Assembly (NCBI GenBank): GCA_030669585.1
Contig: DAOVDI010000014.1
Coordinates: 1 to 36,318 of the forward strand
Reading direction: 5' to 3'
Length of the DNA stretch: 36,318 nucleotides
Origin: Acidobacteriota bacterium
GTDB lineage: Bacteria > Acidobacteriota > Aminicenantia > Aminicenantales > Aminicenantaceae
Shown here one piece after another: positions 15,084 through 22,690 of the stretch. Made by a program: the position numbers and the translations under genes. Under the pieces are notes generated by a model. That model was not told where the DNA came from, did not search any database, and was given only the letters and a program-made list of their open reading frames with translations. Every line of letters starts with the position of its first letter. The first letter of the stretch is position 1.

Positions 15084-15288
15084 TAAATAGCAACTACTCG
15101 GTTTTAAACAGGTTCTCGATTTCATTAAAAAGGGATCTTGCTTAAAGGACTTCAAAGCCCTTCCTTGTTCTCCCACCAGGTTGATCTCAAGAATTGAAGA
15201 TGAAACATTTCAAAAACTCCTGCGTATAAGATAGTGAACGGTTGATCAGTCGTTTACAGAACAAACTAATCATGTTAGGAGGCTCAAC
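15084..15288 (+). other. Intergenic stretch with a 47-codon protein-like remnant
   Basis: Between a TAG (15088-15090) and a TAG (15232-15234) the plus strand reads through 47 codons without a start (LLGFKQVLDFIKKG, TRLISRIEDETFQKLL). The composition looks protein-like and is perhaps the remains of a transposase or other gene, but I recognise no family. The rest holds the GTTAGGAGG ribosome site of the next gene. Confidence 0.2.
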
Positions 15289-16191
15289 ATGAGAAAAATA
15301 ACAATTATTTTCCTTGCTTTTTGGCTGGCCGCATTGACTTCCCCCAGTATATCAGGAGAATCGCTCCAAACAGAACTCATCCCCACAGAGGCCAGATGGC
15401 TCATTCACATTGATGTCGAAAAATTCGCAAAGACAGAATTGAAACAAATTTTGGAAAAAAATTCTGAAAATGATCTCGGCAGAGAAATCATGGGAATCGA
15501 AAAGACCACGGGCATCGATTTTTTCAGCGACATTTCCGCTGTCACGTTAATCGGCATGAACCACGAGAATAACGAACCTGTCGTGGCATTCTCCGGCAAC
15601 CTAGACAAAACCCACCTGCTCGGTCTGCTCAAAGAAGAGGAATCCCTGAATAAATTTAATTACGGTAATTTCCTCATTTACAACTGGGATGACGACGAAT
15701 ACGGCGTTTTTGCCAATGATAACCTTTTAATATTTTCAGAGAATCGCAGTGGGCTCGAAAAAGTTCTCGACACTTTATCGGGAAAAGGGAAAAATTTTTC
15801 CGGGACTACTTTACAAAGACAGTTCAGGGCTTTATCTCCGGATACATTTCTTATCGCCGCGGCCGGAAATGTGTCCGATTTGCTCGAAGAAGATGACGAT
15901 GATTTTGGAGCGCTCATCCTCAAGAAGACAGAATCCGCTTTTTTCTCGGCCAACGAGCAGAACAGCAAAGTGAAACTGCAGTTATCTCTTCAAACGGATT
16001 CTCCTGAAACGGCGACCAAGATGGGAAGTATGGTCACAGGCCTGAAGGCGTTTCTCTCCATGAATGACAAAATCGATTCCGAATGGGATATTGTCAAGTC
16101 ACTCAAAGTTTTCGCAAAAGACACGACCGTCGTGCTTGAATCACAAGGTTCTGTTGAAGAACTACTCAACGTTTTTTTAGGGAAAAAATAA
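15289..16191 (+). CDS. Secreted protein of unknown function upstream of an ECF sigma factor
   Basis: A 300-residue protein with a clear Sec signal peptide (MRKI then a hydrophobic stretch to about residue 20, likely cleaved near SISGES). The mature part has alternating strands and helices and motifs such as WLIHIDVEKFAKTELKQIL and FLIAAAGNVSDLL, followed by an acidic EEDDDDFG. This resembles the DUF3352-like secreted proteins that often accompany sigma/anti-sigma pairs in Acidobacteriota and Planctomycetota, but that is an impression. No catalytic motif is visible. TTAGGAGG precedes the ATG by 7 bp. The sigma factor gene starts 23 bp after its stop, so the three genes are probably one operon and the protein may be a sensed or regulated envelope component. 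Confidence 0.7.
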   Translation: MRKITIIFLAFWLAALTSPSISGESLQTELIPTEARWLIHIDVEKFAKTELKQILEKNSENDLGREIMGIEKTTGIDFFSDISAVTLIGMNHENNEPVVAFSGNLDKTHLLGLLKEEESLNKFNYGNFLIYNWDDDEYGVFANDNLLIFSENRSGLEKVLDTLSGKGKNFSGTTLQRQFRALSPDTFLIAAAGNVSDLLEEDDDDFGALILKKTESAFFSANEQNSKVKLQLSLQTDSPETATKMGSMVTGLKAFLSMNDKIDSEWDIVKSLKVFAKDTTVVLESQGSVEELLNVFLGKK

Positions 16192-16214
16192 GCCGGAGCC
16201 GATTTTTTCAGCTC

Positions 16215-16826
16215 ATGAACGATACAACGAAGCTGACAACCGACGAAGAGCTGGCTCTGGAAGCCCAGGCCGGCTCTCGCCGCTGCTTCGAGGAGCTTAT
16301 CACACGATACAGCTCCAAGCTTTTTCACTTCCTTCGCCCTAAAATCTCGAATGTTTCAGATATCGAAGACATCATCCAGGAGACATTCTATAAACTCTAT
16401 AAAAATATCTTTCGTTATGATCCCAAATGGAAATTTTCGACCTGGCTCTACACGGCGGTCAACAGGCAGGCCATCAGCCATTACCGCTCCAAACAAAATA
16501 AAAATATCCATGGGATGCCTATCCAAACCGATGCGGACCCTGCTGACACACTGATCCAGGAGACACAGAATCAAAATGTGTGGAAATTGGCTCAGAATCT
16601 CAAGGCTAACCAGTACGAAGTCCTCTGGCTTCGCTATGTCGAAGACCTGTCTTTAAAAGAAATCGCCAGAATTATGCGGAAATCTCACACAGCGGCCCGG
16701 CTTCTTCTTCACAGGGCCCGTCTGAATCTTGGAAAACAGTTCCAGAAAGATCCGGAGTTCGGACAATATCTCATCCATCCCAATCCGGAAGGACAAAAAA
16801 TGTTTTACAGGGAGAATAGAGGATGA
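16215..16826 (+). CDS. ECF-type RNA polymerase sigma factor
   Basis: A 203-residue sigma-70 family ECF factor. Region 2 spans about 17-90 (CFEELITRYSSKLFHFLRP, DIEDIIQETFYKLYKNI, FSTWLYTAVNRQAISHYR). Region 4 spans about 125-175 (LKANQYEVLWLRYVEDLSLKEIARIMRKSHTAARLLLHRARL). A ~25-residue tail follows region 4. It would direct RNA polymerase to envelope-stress-type promoters. Its stop overlaps the start of the downstream anti-sigma-like gene (ATGA), which supports coupled synthesis. The ribosome site is weak. Confidence 0.92.
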   Translation: MNDTTKLTTDEELALEAQAGSRRCFEELITRYSSKLFHFLRPKISNVSDIEDIIQETFYKLYKNIFRYDPKWKFSTWLYTAVNRQAISHYRSKQNKNIHGMPIQTDADPADTLIQETQNQNVWKLAQNLKANQYEVLWLRYVEDLSLKEIARIMRKSHTAARLLLHRARLNLGKQFQKDPEFGQYLIHPNPEGQKMFYRENRG

Positions 16827-17347
16827 TCTGTTTTATTTCAAAATGGTTGATATCGGGTGCGCTTGATTCGCACAGGGCCATTCCCGGATTTCTCCGGCCA
16901 CACATCAATCGATGTGTCTCATGCCGGGATTTCATCCAGATCTCCCAGACTTTAGAAAAACGAGCCGTTAAGGACGCACAGTTTATCATTAAGAAGACTC
17001 CGGACTCGCTTCTGGAAAAAGTGAAAGAACAGCCGTTCCAGCCGGTTGAACAAAAAAGACAAACCTGGGGGCCGCGCAAACTGATCCCTGTCGTCTCGGT
17101 TTCACTGGCGGCCATCCTCCTTGCTGTTTTTCTACTTTTCCAACCTTCCAAGGCTCCCTCTTTAGGCATGAATTCCTTATTTATGTTCGGGAGAGATTTG
17201 CTGCCGGGAGGAACCATTCAAAGACTGGCTTCTCAAATCGAGTCTCCCTATGATGCTGAGTGGAACAGCCTGAAAAAGAATGTAAAATCCGCAGCCGATC
17301 ATCTTAGAGCTCAACTTGATCTGAAAATAGGGCCTAACAAACGGTAA
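16823..17347 (+). CDS. Anti-sigma factor-like membrane protein (ZAS zinc motif)
   Basis: A 174-residue protein with an N-terminal zinc-binding anti-sigma motif, His27-x3-Cys31-x2-Cys34 (HINRCVSC), preceded by helix I residues. A single transmembrane segment is near 87-106 (LIPVVSVSLAAILLAVFLLF), and a ~65-residue periplasmic region ends the protein. This layout is that of membrane-anchored ZAS-domain anti-sigma factors that sequester the ECF sigma encoded just upstream. The start codon overlaps the sigma gene stop by 4 bp. The periplasmic part has no recognised sensor domain. Confidence 0.75.
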   Translation: MICFISKWLISGALDSHRAIPGFLRPHINRCVSCRDFIQISQTLEKRAVKDAQFIIKKTPDSLLEKVKEQPFQPVEQKRQTWGPRKLIPVVSVSLAAILLAVFLLFQPSKAPSLGMNSLFMFGRDLLPGGTIQRLASQIESPYDAEWNSLKKNVKSAADHLRAQLDLKIGPNKR

Positions 17348-17603
17348 CAAGCCTTTATCTGCGATTGGTTGCGCTACCCTGAATCAGATGCGTGATATGT
17401 GTAGGCCTTTGTCATATGCGGTTGGATAAAATTGCTTGTCAGAGGGAGAAGTACCCATATCAAGAGATTGAGAGTTGTCGCTTAACCTGTTGGGGAGAGC
17501 GATCAACGCAGAATCTGGCGGGATGACGTAAGGTCTTGCAGTGTTGCCACAACAACATGCGCACCAACAACTTACACGAATTATAAATTTTCCGATTTTT
17601 CCC
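17348..17603. other. Intergenic region without visible gene
   Basis: No coding frame, repeat or RNA gene is evident between the anti-sigma-like gene and the BlaI-type promoter. The frame of the repressor gene is open back to 17541, but that extension crosses the promoter and operators and is not coding. Composition is intermediate in GC. Confidence 0.5.
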
Positions 17604-17647
17604 TTGACAATTGTGACACTGTGTCGTATTGATACGACATCATGTCG
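17604..17647 (+). promoter_or_regulatory. Promoter and overlapping palindromic operators of the BlaI-type repressor
   Basis: TTGACA at 17604-17609 and TATTGA at 17627-17632 are 17 bp apart. Three perfect palindromes overlap the promoter: GACAC-T-GTGTC (17615-17625), TGTCGTAT-TG-ATACGACA (17622-17639) and CGACAT-C-ATGTCG (17635-17647). They share GACA/TGTC half-sites. BlaI/MecI proteins bind similar dyads (TACA..TGTA), so this is the likely autoregulatory operator of the gene at 17679. Confidence 0.65.
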
Positions 17648-17678
17648 TTTTAAAGTGTTGCCATTGAGGAGACCTAGA

Positions 17679-18071
17679 ATGAAACAACCGCCGCTGGCTA
17701 ATGCGGAATTGGCGATTATGAAACTTCTTTGGAATGAAGACCTATTGACTGCCCGGAAGATGCGCGAGCAGCTCTATCCTGACGCGTCCAAAGCGCAGCA
17801 CGGGACCGTTCAAAGACTGCTGCAGCGACTGGAAGATAAGGGATATGTTGAGCGCGACCGCACTCTGCCTGTTCATTTCTTCTCCGCTAAGATCGATCGC
17901 CAGACCTATGCGCGTAATCAATTGGAATCACTCGCTGCTAAGTTGACTGGAGGTTCGCTTGCGTCGCTAATTACATATCTCGTGGAGGGCAAAAAGTTGT
18001 CTCCCAAAGAGCTCAGTCGGCTTCGGGTTATCCTCGATGACTATCGGGCGAAGGAGGATCAGCATGATTGA
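17679..18071 (+). CDS. blaI: BlaI/MecI/CopY-family transcriptional repressor
   Basis: A 130-residue winged-helix repressor of the BlaI/MecI family, normal in length. The N-terminus is LANAELAIMKLLWNEDLLTARKMREQL, the recognition part is HGTVQRLLQRLEDKGYVERDR, and the C-terminal dimer helices contain SPKELSRLRVILDDY. The start ATG at 17679 has GAGGAG 7 bp upstream. In this family a membrane metalloprotease (BlaR1/M56) encoded next to it cleaves the repressor on signal; here that gene survives only as a stub overlapping the 3' end by 8 bp. With the sensor lost, the repressor may act constitutively or answer to another protease. It lies immediately upstream of the efflux operon. Confidence 0.88.
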   Translation: MKQPPLANAELAIMKLLWNEDLLTARKMREQLYPDASKAQHGTVQRLLQRLEDKGYVERDRTLPVHFFSAKIDRQTYARNQLESLAAKLTGGSLASLITYLVEGKKLSPKELSRLRVILDDYRAKEDQHD

Positions 18072-18168
18072 TCTCCTTTTCCAGACTGCGCTCAGCAACG
18101 TGAATGAACCGCCTTATGACACATTTTTTTTGGAAGAATTAGCTTCTTTGATCGGTCTAATGAAATGA
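18064..18168 (+). pseudogene. BlaR1/M56-like sensor gene truncated to its first codons
   Basis: An ATG overlapping the end of the BlaI-type gene by 8 bp, led by GGAGG, opens with MIDLLFQTALSNV. This closely resembles the first residues of BlaR1/M56 family sensor proteases that follow BlaI in operons (the M56 start and first TM helix). After ~13 residues the sequence diverges (NEPPYDTFFLEELASLIGLMK) and stops at 18166-18168. The ~300+ residues expected of the family are gone. The breakpoint near 18100-18105 probably marks a deletion or the arrival of the downstream GC-rich operon. Confidence 0.6.
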
Positions 18169-18242
18169 AAGCTTTTCAAATGGATAACACAGAGCCAAGT
18201 CTTAAGGATATAAACATTAAATAAAATCGCTAGGAAAAGAAC

Positions 18243-19154
18243 ATGCAAATTTCAATATCACAGCTTTCAAAACGCTATCCCGGCGGCAAACTGGCCCTTA
18301 AGGACATCGACATGGAAATCCCAAAGGGATTGTTCGGTCTGCTGGGTCCCAACGGCGCCGGAAAAACCACATTGATGCGTATCCTGGTCACACTGTTGAA
18401 GCCCAGCTCCGGCCGGGTGAGGGTCAATGATCTGGACATCCGCAAAAACCGCAAGGAGATCCGGCGGCAGATCGGCTATCTCCCCCAGGATTTTTCCGTG
18501 TTCGCCAAACTGACGGTCTGGGAGTTCATGGATAACAGCGCCTGTCTCAACGGCAAACTGTCCAAGAACAAGCGCCGGGATAGGATCGACCTGCTGCTGG
18601 AAAACGTGTGCCTCTTCTCAGCCACGGACCGCCTGACCGGGAAGCTCTCAGGCGGCATGAAGAGGAGGCTGGGCATTGCCCAAACCCTGATCGGAGACCC
18701 TCCGCTCCTGGTTGTGGACGAACCCACGGTAGGCCTGGACCCGGAGGAGCGGATCCGGTTCCGCAACCTTTTGTCCGACCTCTCCGCCCAGGACCGGATC
18801 ATCCTTCTTTCCACCCATATCGTGGGTGACATCTCCTCCACCTGCGAGACTATCGCGCTTATGGACATGGGACGCATCGTCTTTCACGGTCCACCGGCCG
18901 ACCTAGTGGACAGCGCCCGGGGAAAAGTCTGGACCGTATCCACCGGCTATGAAGACCTGGACGGCTGGAAGGAACGATTCCCAGTCATCTCCACGGTTCC
19001 CTCGGAAAGCGGATATGAGCTGCGGATCGTGGCGGAGAATCCGGATACGATGGAGGCCATACCCGCGGAACCCAATCTGGAAGATGCCTACATCCATTAC
19101 ATGCAGAAGGCGGCCTCGGGCCACTTGTCCGGAATATTTGAAAAAAAGGAATGA
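18243..19154 (+). CDS. ABC transporter ATP-binding protein (ABC-2 exporter type)
   Basis: A 303-residue ATPase subunit. Walker A is GPNGAGKTT (35-43), the Q-loop is GYLPQDFSVF, the signature is LSGGMKRRLG, Walker B is LLVVDEPTVGLD and the H-loop is STHIVGD. A C-terminal extension (~215-300) is typical of the CcmA/DrrA-type ATPases that pair with ABC-2 permeases. The ATG is preceded by AGGAAAAG. It stops 10 bp before the first large permease gene and should energise it and perhaps the second, which has no ATPase of its own. It starts the GC-rich operon and has a truncated duplicate at 22600. Confidence 0.93.
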   Translation: MQISISQLSKRYPGGKLALKDIDMEIPKGLFGLLGPNGAGKTTLMRILVTLLKPSSGRVRVNDLDIRKNRKEIRRQIGYLPQDFSVFAKLTVWEFMDNSACLNGKLSKNKRRDRIDLLLENVCLFSATDRLTGKLSGGMKRRLGIAQTLIGDPPLLVVDEPTVGLDPEERIRFRNLLSDLSAQDRIILLSTHIVGDISSTCETIALMDMGRIVFHGPPADLVDSARGKVWTVSTGYEDLDGWKERFPVISTVPSESGYELRIVAENPDTMEAIPAEPNLEDAYIHYMQKAASGHLSGIFEKKE

Positions 19155-19164
19155 GGTTAAAGCT

Positions 19165-22100
19165 ATGACATCTGTAATAATCTGTCTAAAAATCGCCGCA
19201 TATGAGGCCAAAATTCTCCTGAGGTCGTGGGGCTTCCGCATATTCGCCCTGCTGGGCCTCATTATTATGAGCCTTTTGACGGCCGGGATCGCAGCCCCCT
19301 CCTTTTCCTTCCCCTACTACTTCCGGTCCCTGTCGGGATCCATCCCGCTGTTCAGCTTTAAACTCTTCAATGTCTTTCAGGGCATTATCGTGGTTTTCAT
19401 GGCCACGGAATTCTTCAAACGGGACAGGAGAACAGATTCCACCCAGGTCATATTTTCCCGGTCCTTTTCCAACACCAGCTACATCCTAGGCAAATTCTTC
19501 GGAGTTATCGGGCTGTTTGTCCTTATGAATATCCTTGTCGGCGTGATCACGGCCCTGATCCATCTCTTCCTATCGGAGACGCCTTTAAACATCCAGGCTT
19601 ACCTTCTTTACTTCCTGACACTTACCCTTCCCACTATGGTATTTCTTATCGGCCTGTCCTTCGTTTTGGCCGTTGTCATCCGCAGCCAGGCGGTCGTCAT
19701 TCTGCTTGGACTGGCCATATCATCCCTCAGTCTGGCTGCCCTGGGAAACAAGGCCTACTTTATCCCCGACATATTCGGATTCCACACACCACTCATGTAT
19801 TCCGATTTTATCGGGCTTGGCAACAGCGCACAGCTTTTTCAGCTGCGGCTCCCCTTCCTCCTTCTGGGCCTGGGGTTCGTCTTTGGTACGGTGCTTCTGG
19901 CCAAACGGCTGCGGCAGTCGTCCTGGACGACGGCTCTGTCCGGGGGACTGTCAACCCTGCTTATCCTCTCGGCTTTGGGCCTGATTTTCAGCCATATCCA
20001 ATCCAACAGGGACATCGATTCCCTCCGCAGTGACCTTCTGGCGGAAAGCCAAAAATACGCCGAGGTCCCCGCACTGAGCCTAGAATCCTGTTCCCTTGAT
20101 GTGGAATTTTCCGGCAATGTCCTGTCGGCCTCTTCCGAGATTCTTTTAAAAAACAGTCAGGACAGGCCCGCCGAATCTATCCTCCTGACCCTGAACCCGG
20201 GACTCCAGATCAGCCGTATAGCCGCAGGCGATTCGACTCTTGATCATGTTAGAAAGGGCCACCTCCTCCTCATAAAGCCATCGGATCCCCTGGCCCCCGG
20301 TGCCGGCATCACTATCCGGATAGATTATGCAGGCACTCTGCTGGAGGCCTACTGCTACCCGGACATCGATGCTAAAAGCCTGCGCAAGCCCTCGAAACTG
20401 GGGATTTACAATGTCCCCAAAAAATACATCTTTCTATCAGAAAAATTCATCCATCTGACTCCGGAAAGCGGCTGGTATCCCCGGTCAGGGATCCCTCTCA
20501 GTCACCGCTTTCCCGGGGCGGTAGCCCATGATTTCTCTCAATACACGCTCAGTGTCCGACTGCCCGAGGGCTGCACAGCCGTCTCCCAGGGTCTTCCGGA
20601 AATCAAGCAGTCAAACAATGGTAAAACCTGCACTTTCCGTCCCACAACCCCTCTCCCTCAGATATCCCTGACAGTCGGCCCCTTCGAGGAAAGGATTCTT
20701 AAGGTCAAGGACGTTGAATACAGGCTCTATACTCTCCCGGGGCACGATTATTTTACCCAATATTTCGATGCCATCACCGAAGACCTACCCAAGACCATCA
20801 CCCAGCTGAAGGACGAGTTTGAGGTCACCCTCGGTTTGGACTACCCCTACGAGCAACTGGCGTTGGTGGAGGTCCCCATCCACTTTTTTAGCCATAAGCG
20901 CCTCTGGAGCGCGGCGGACGAAACCGTCCAGCCCCAGATGGTTTTTCTGCCGGAAATGGGAACACTGTGTCAAGGAGCGGACTTTGCGTCCATGGAGCGC
21001 ATGATGCAGAGAAGAGGGGGAAATATGAGGCGCCAGGGGGCGGAAACCAGTCCCGCCCAGATCCAAAACTTTTTTTTCACGCGCTTTATACGCAATAACC
21101 TCCTGGGTACCGGGATTGAACGGGGAGGCTTTAGGGGGAGACGAGATACAGCCCTTTCCAGTGTGACGGAATCAGACGTGGACACACAATACAACCTTTT
21201 GCCGAATTATTTCGTTTTCACATCCACGCTTGCCTCCGACCGCTGGCCTATACTCCACTCCGCCATGGAGTCCTGGCTACAGGACCGAATTTCCGCCGCC
21301 AGCTTCCGCTTCAACCGAAGCGGCGGTCTGACCGACCAGGAAAGAACCAACCGGCTTCTGGACGGACATTCCATGACTGAACTTCTGGAGGATGAAAGCC
21401 TGGGCGGTGACCAGCTCAACGATGTCATCCTGGCCAAGGGTAAATATCTGATGACCATCATCGAATCCCGCATCCAGGAGGACAACTTTGATAAAAAACT
21501 CCTGTCCTTTATCAAAGAGAAAAAGTTCAGCACCATTACGGAAGAAGAATTTCTCCTATTCCTTTTTGCCTATAGGGAATTCGATCTGGAACCTGTGATG
21601 GCTGCCTGGTATGAGGAAACACAGGTCCCGGCCTTCACCGTCGGCTCCATCGGTGTGTTCACTGTCCGGGACGGGGAACAGCAGCGCCACCATGTCCGCC
21701 TGCTTGTTACCAACATATCAGAAACTGAGGGTATCGTAAAAATCAGTATGATGTCGGGACAGAGTAGACGTGGGGTTCGTGGCGGCGGGGGAGGGTGGGA
21801 GATCGAAAGCACTATTCTTATCCCGCCCAAAACAACCAAGGAGGTCGGCATCCTCCTTGATACCCAGCCTCTGATGCTGCAGCTGGATACAACCATCTCG
21901 CGCAATATCCCCTCCACCATGAACCTGCCCCTGTGGGAGCGGAAATCGGAGGAAGCGGAGACCTTCTTTGAAGGGGACAGGTCCACTCCCTGTGAGGAGG
22001 GCCAATTCGATACTCCCGGAGAATATATAGTTGACAACGAGGACCCGGGATTCGTTGTGGCCGGCGGCGGAGACAATCGGCTTAGGTCGGCCATCCGCCG

Positions 22101-22593
22101 GCTATTCGACAGTTCAAGCACCGAGGCGGAGTATCTCGGTTACAATCCCAACAATCCTCCAGGACGCTGGACCCCGGTCATCCTGCAGAATTTCTACGGT
22201 ACTATCCTCCACACCGGCCATATGATCAAGGTCGGTGAGGGAAGCAACAGGGTTTCCTGGACGGTTAACCTCCCGGAAAGCGGCAGCTACGATATCTATT
22301 TTTACAACGAAACCATGGGCCAAGGCCGGGGCCGTGGAATGGGCAGTGGCCAGCGGGGCGGAAACAGGGGGGAACGGCAGCGGCCCACCCAGGAGGAAAA
22401 ACACTTCATCGTCCACCACGAGGACGGAACCGAAGAGATCACCTTCGAAATCCAGGAGTCGTCTCAGGGTTGGGTTCTTCTGGGAACCTTCCGCCTGGCG
22501 GCTGGAACGAACACGATCGAACAAACGGACAAGGGCAAGGGGGCCTTCCTCACGGCCGATGCTGTAAAGTGGGTTAGAATAAGCCAGAATTGA
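19165..22593 (+). CDS. ABC-2-type permease fused to M1-peptidase-like and golvesin-like ectodomains (copy 1)
   Basis: A 1,142-residue protein starting at ATG 19165; the frame is open earlier, but that part lies inside the ATPase gene. Residues ~1-330 are an ABC-2-type membrane domain with six to seven hydrophobic segments (RSWGFRIFALLGL, FFGVIGLFVLMNIL, LSFVLAVVIRSQAVVILLGLA). Residues ~360-900 resemble the beta-domain and following region of M1 aminopeptidases (TPESGWYPR, TVGPFEER, PIHFFSHKRLW, ETVQPQMVFLPEMG), but no HExxH zinc site is found, so it is probably not a peptidase. Residues ~955-1140 are a golvesin-like beta-sandwich (VDNEDPGFVV, GRWTPV, SWTVNLPESGSYDIYFYNE, FIVHHEDGTEEI, GAFLTADAVKW) with a Gly/Arg-rich loop near 1052-1073. 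The ectodomains should lie in the periplasm. Confidence 0.85.
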   Translation: MTSVIICLKIAAYEAKILLRSWGFRIFALLGLIIMSLLTAGIAAPSFSFPYYFRSLSGSIPLFSFKLFNVFQGIIVVFMATEFFKRDRRTDSTQVIFSRSFSNTSYILGKFFGVIGLFVLMNILVGVITALIHLFLSETPLNIQAYLLYFLTLTLPTMVFLIGLSFVLAVVIRSQAVVILLGLAISSLSLAALGNKAYFIPDIFGFHTPLMYSDFIGLGNSAQLFQLRLPFLLLGLGFVFGTVLLAKRLRQSSWTTALSGGLSTLLILSALGLIFSHIQSNRDIDSLRSDLLAESQKYAEVPALSLESCSLDVEFSGNVLSASSEILLKNSQDRPAESILLTLNPGLQISRIAAGDSTLDHVRKGHLLLIKPSDPLAPGAGITIRIDYAGTLLEAYCYPDIDAKSLRKPSKLGIYNVPKKYIFLSEKFIHLTPESGWYPRSGIPLSHRFPGAVAHDFSQYTLSVRLPEGCTAVSQGLPEIKQSNNGKTCTFRPTTPLPQISLTVGPFEERILKVKDVEYRLYTLPGHDYFTQYFDAITEDLPKTITQLKDEFEVTLGLDYPYEQLALVEVPIHFFSHKRLWSAADETVQPQMVFLPEMGTLCQGADFASMERMMQRRGGNMRRQGAETSPAQIQNFFFTRFIRNNLLGTGIERGGFRGRRDTALSSVTESDVDTQYNLLPNYFVFTSTLASDRWPILHSAMESWLQDRISAASFRFNRSGGLTDQERTNRLLDGHSMTELLEDESLGGDQLNDVILAKGKYLMTIIESRIQEDNFDKKLLSFIKEKKFSTITEEEFLLFLFAYREFDLEPVMAAWYEETQVPAFTVGSIGVFTVRDGEQQRHHVRLLVTNISETEGIVKISMMSGQSRRGVRGGGGGWEIESTILIPPKTTKEVGILLDTQPLMLQLDTTISRNIPSTMNLPLWERKSEEAETFFEGDRSTPCEEGQFDTPGEYIVDNEDPGFVVAGGGDNRLRSAIRRLFDSSSTEAEYLGYNPNNPPGRWTPVILQNFYGTILHTGHMIKVGEGSNRVSWTVNLPESGSYDIYFYNETMGQGRGRGMGSGQRGGNRGERQRPTQEEKHFIVHHEDGTEEITFEIQESSQGWVLLGTFRLAAGTNTIEQTDKGKGAFLTADAVKWVRISQN

Positions 22594-22599
22594 AAACCC

Positions 22600-22686
22600 A
22601 TGAAAATTTCAATATCACAGCTTTCAAAACGCTACGACGGTGGCAAACTGGCCCTCAAGAACATTGAAAAGAACGAATTAAAGTAG
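22600..22686 (+). pseudogene. Deletion scar of a duplicated ABC ATPase gene
   Basis: A 28-codon frame reads MKISISQLSKRYDGGKLALK then NIEKNELK and a stop. The first 22 codons match the start of the ATPase gene at 18243 (MQISISQLSKRYPGGKLALKDI). The last few codons and the following bases match its 3' end just before the large permease gene (AAAA-AGGAATGAGGTTAAAG there, GAAAAGAACGAATTAAAG here). About 0.85 kb of the ATPase gene has been deleted in phase. This shows the [ATPase + permease] pair was duplicated as a unit and the second ATPase then lost. Confidence 0.85.
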
Positions 22687-22690
22687 AACC

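Noticed and set aside
17541-17678. A 46-codon N-terminal extension of the BlaI-type repressor
   Set aside because: It would run through the -35/-10 boxes and the palindromic operators; the ATG at 17679 has a ribosome site and matches the family start.
18949-19164. An extended start for the first large permease inside the ATPase gene
   Set aside because: The extension is a shifted frame over the conserved ATPase C-terminus; the paralogue at 22691 begins at the same MTSV, supporting 19165 as the start.
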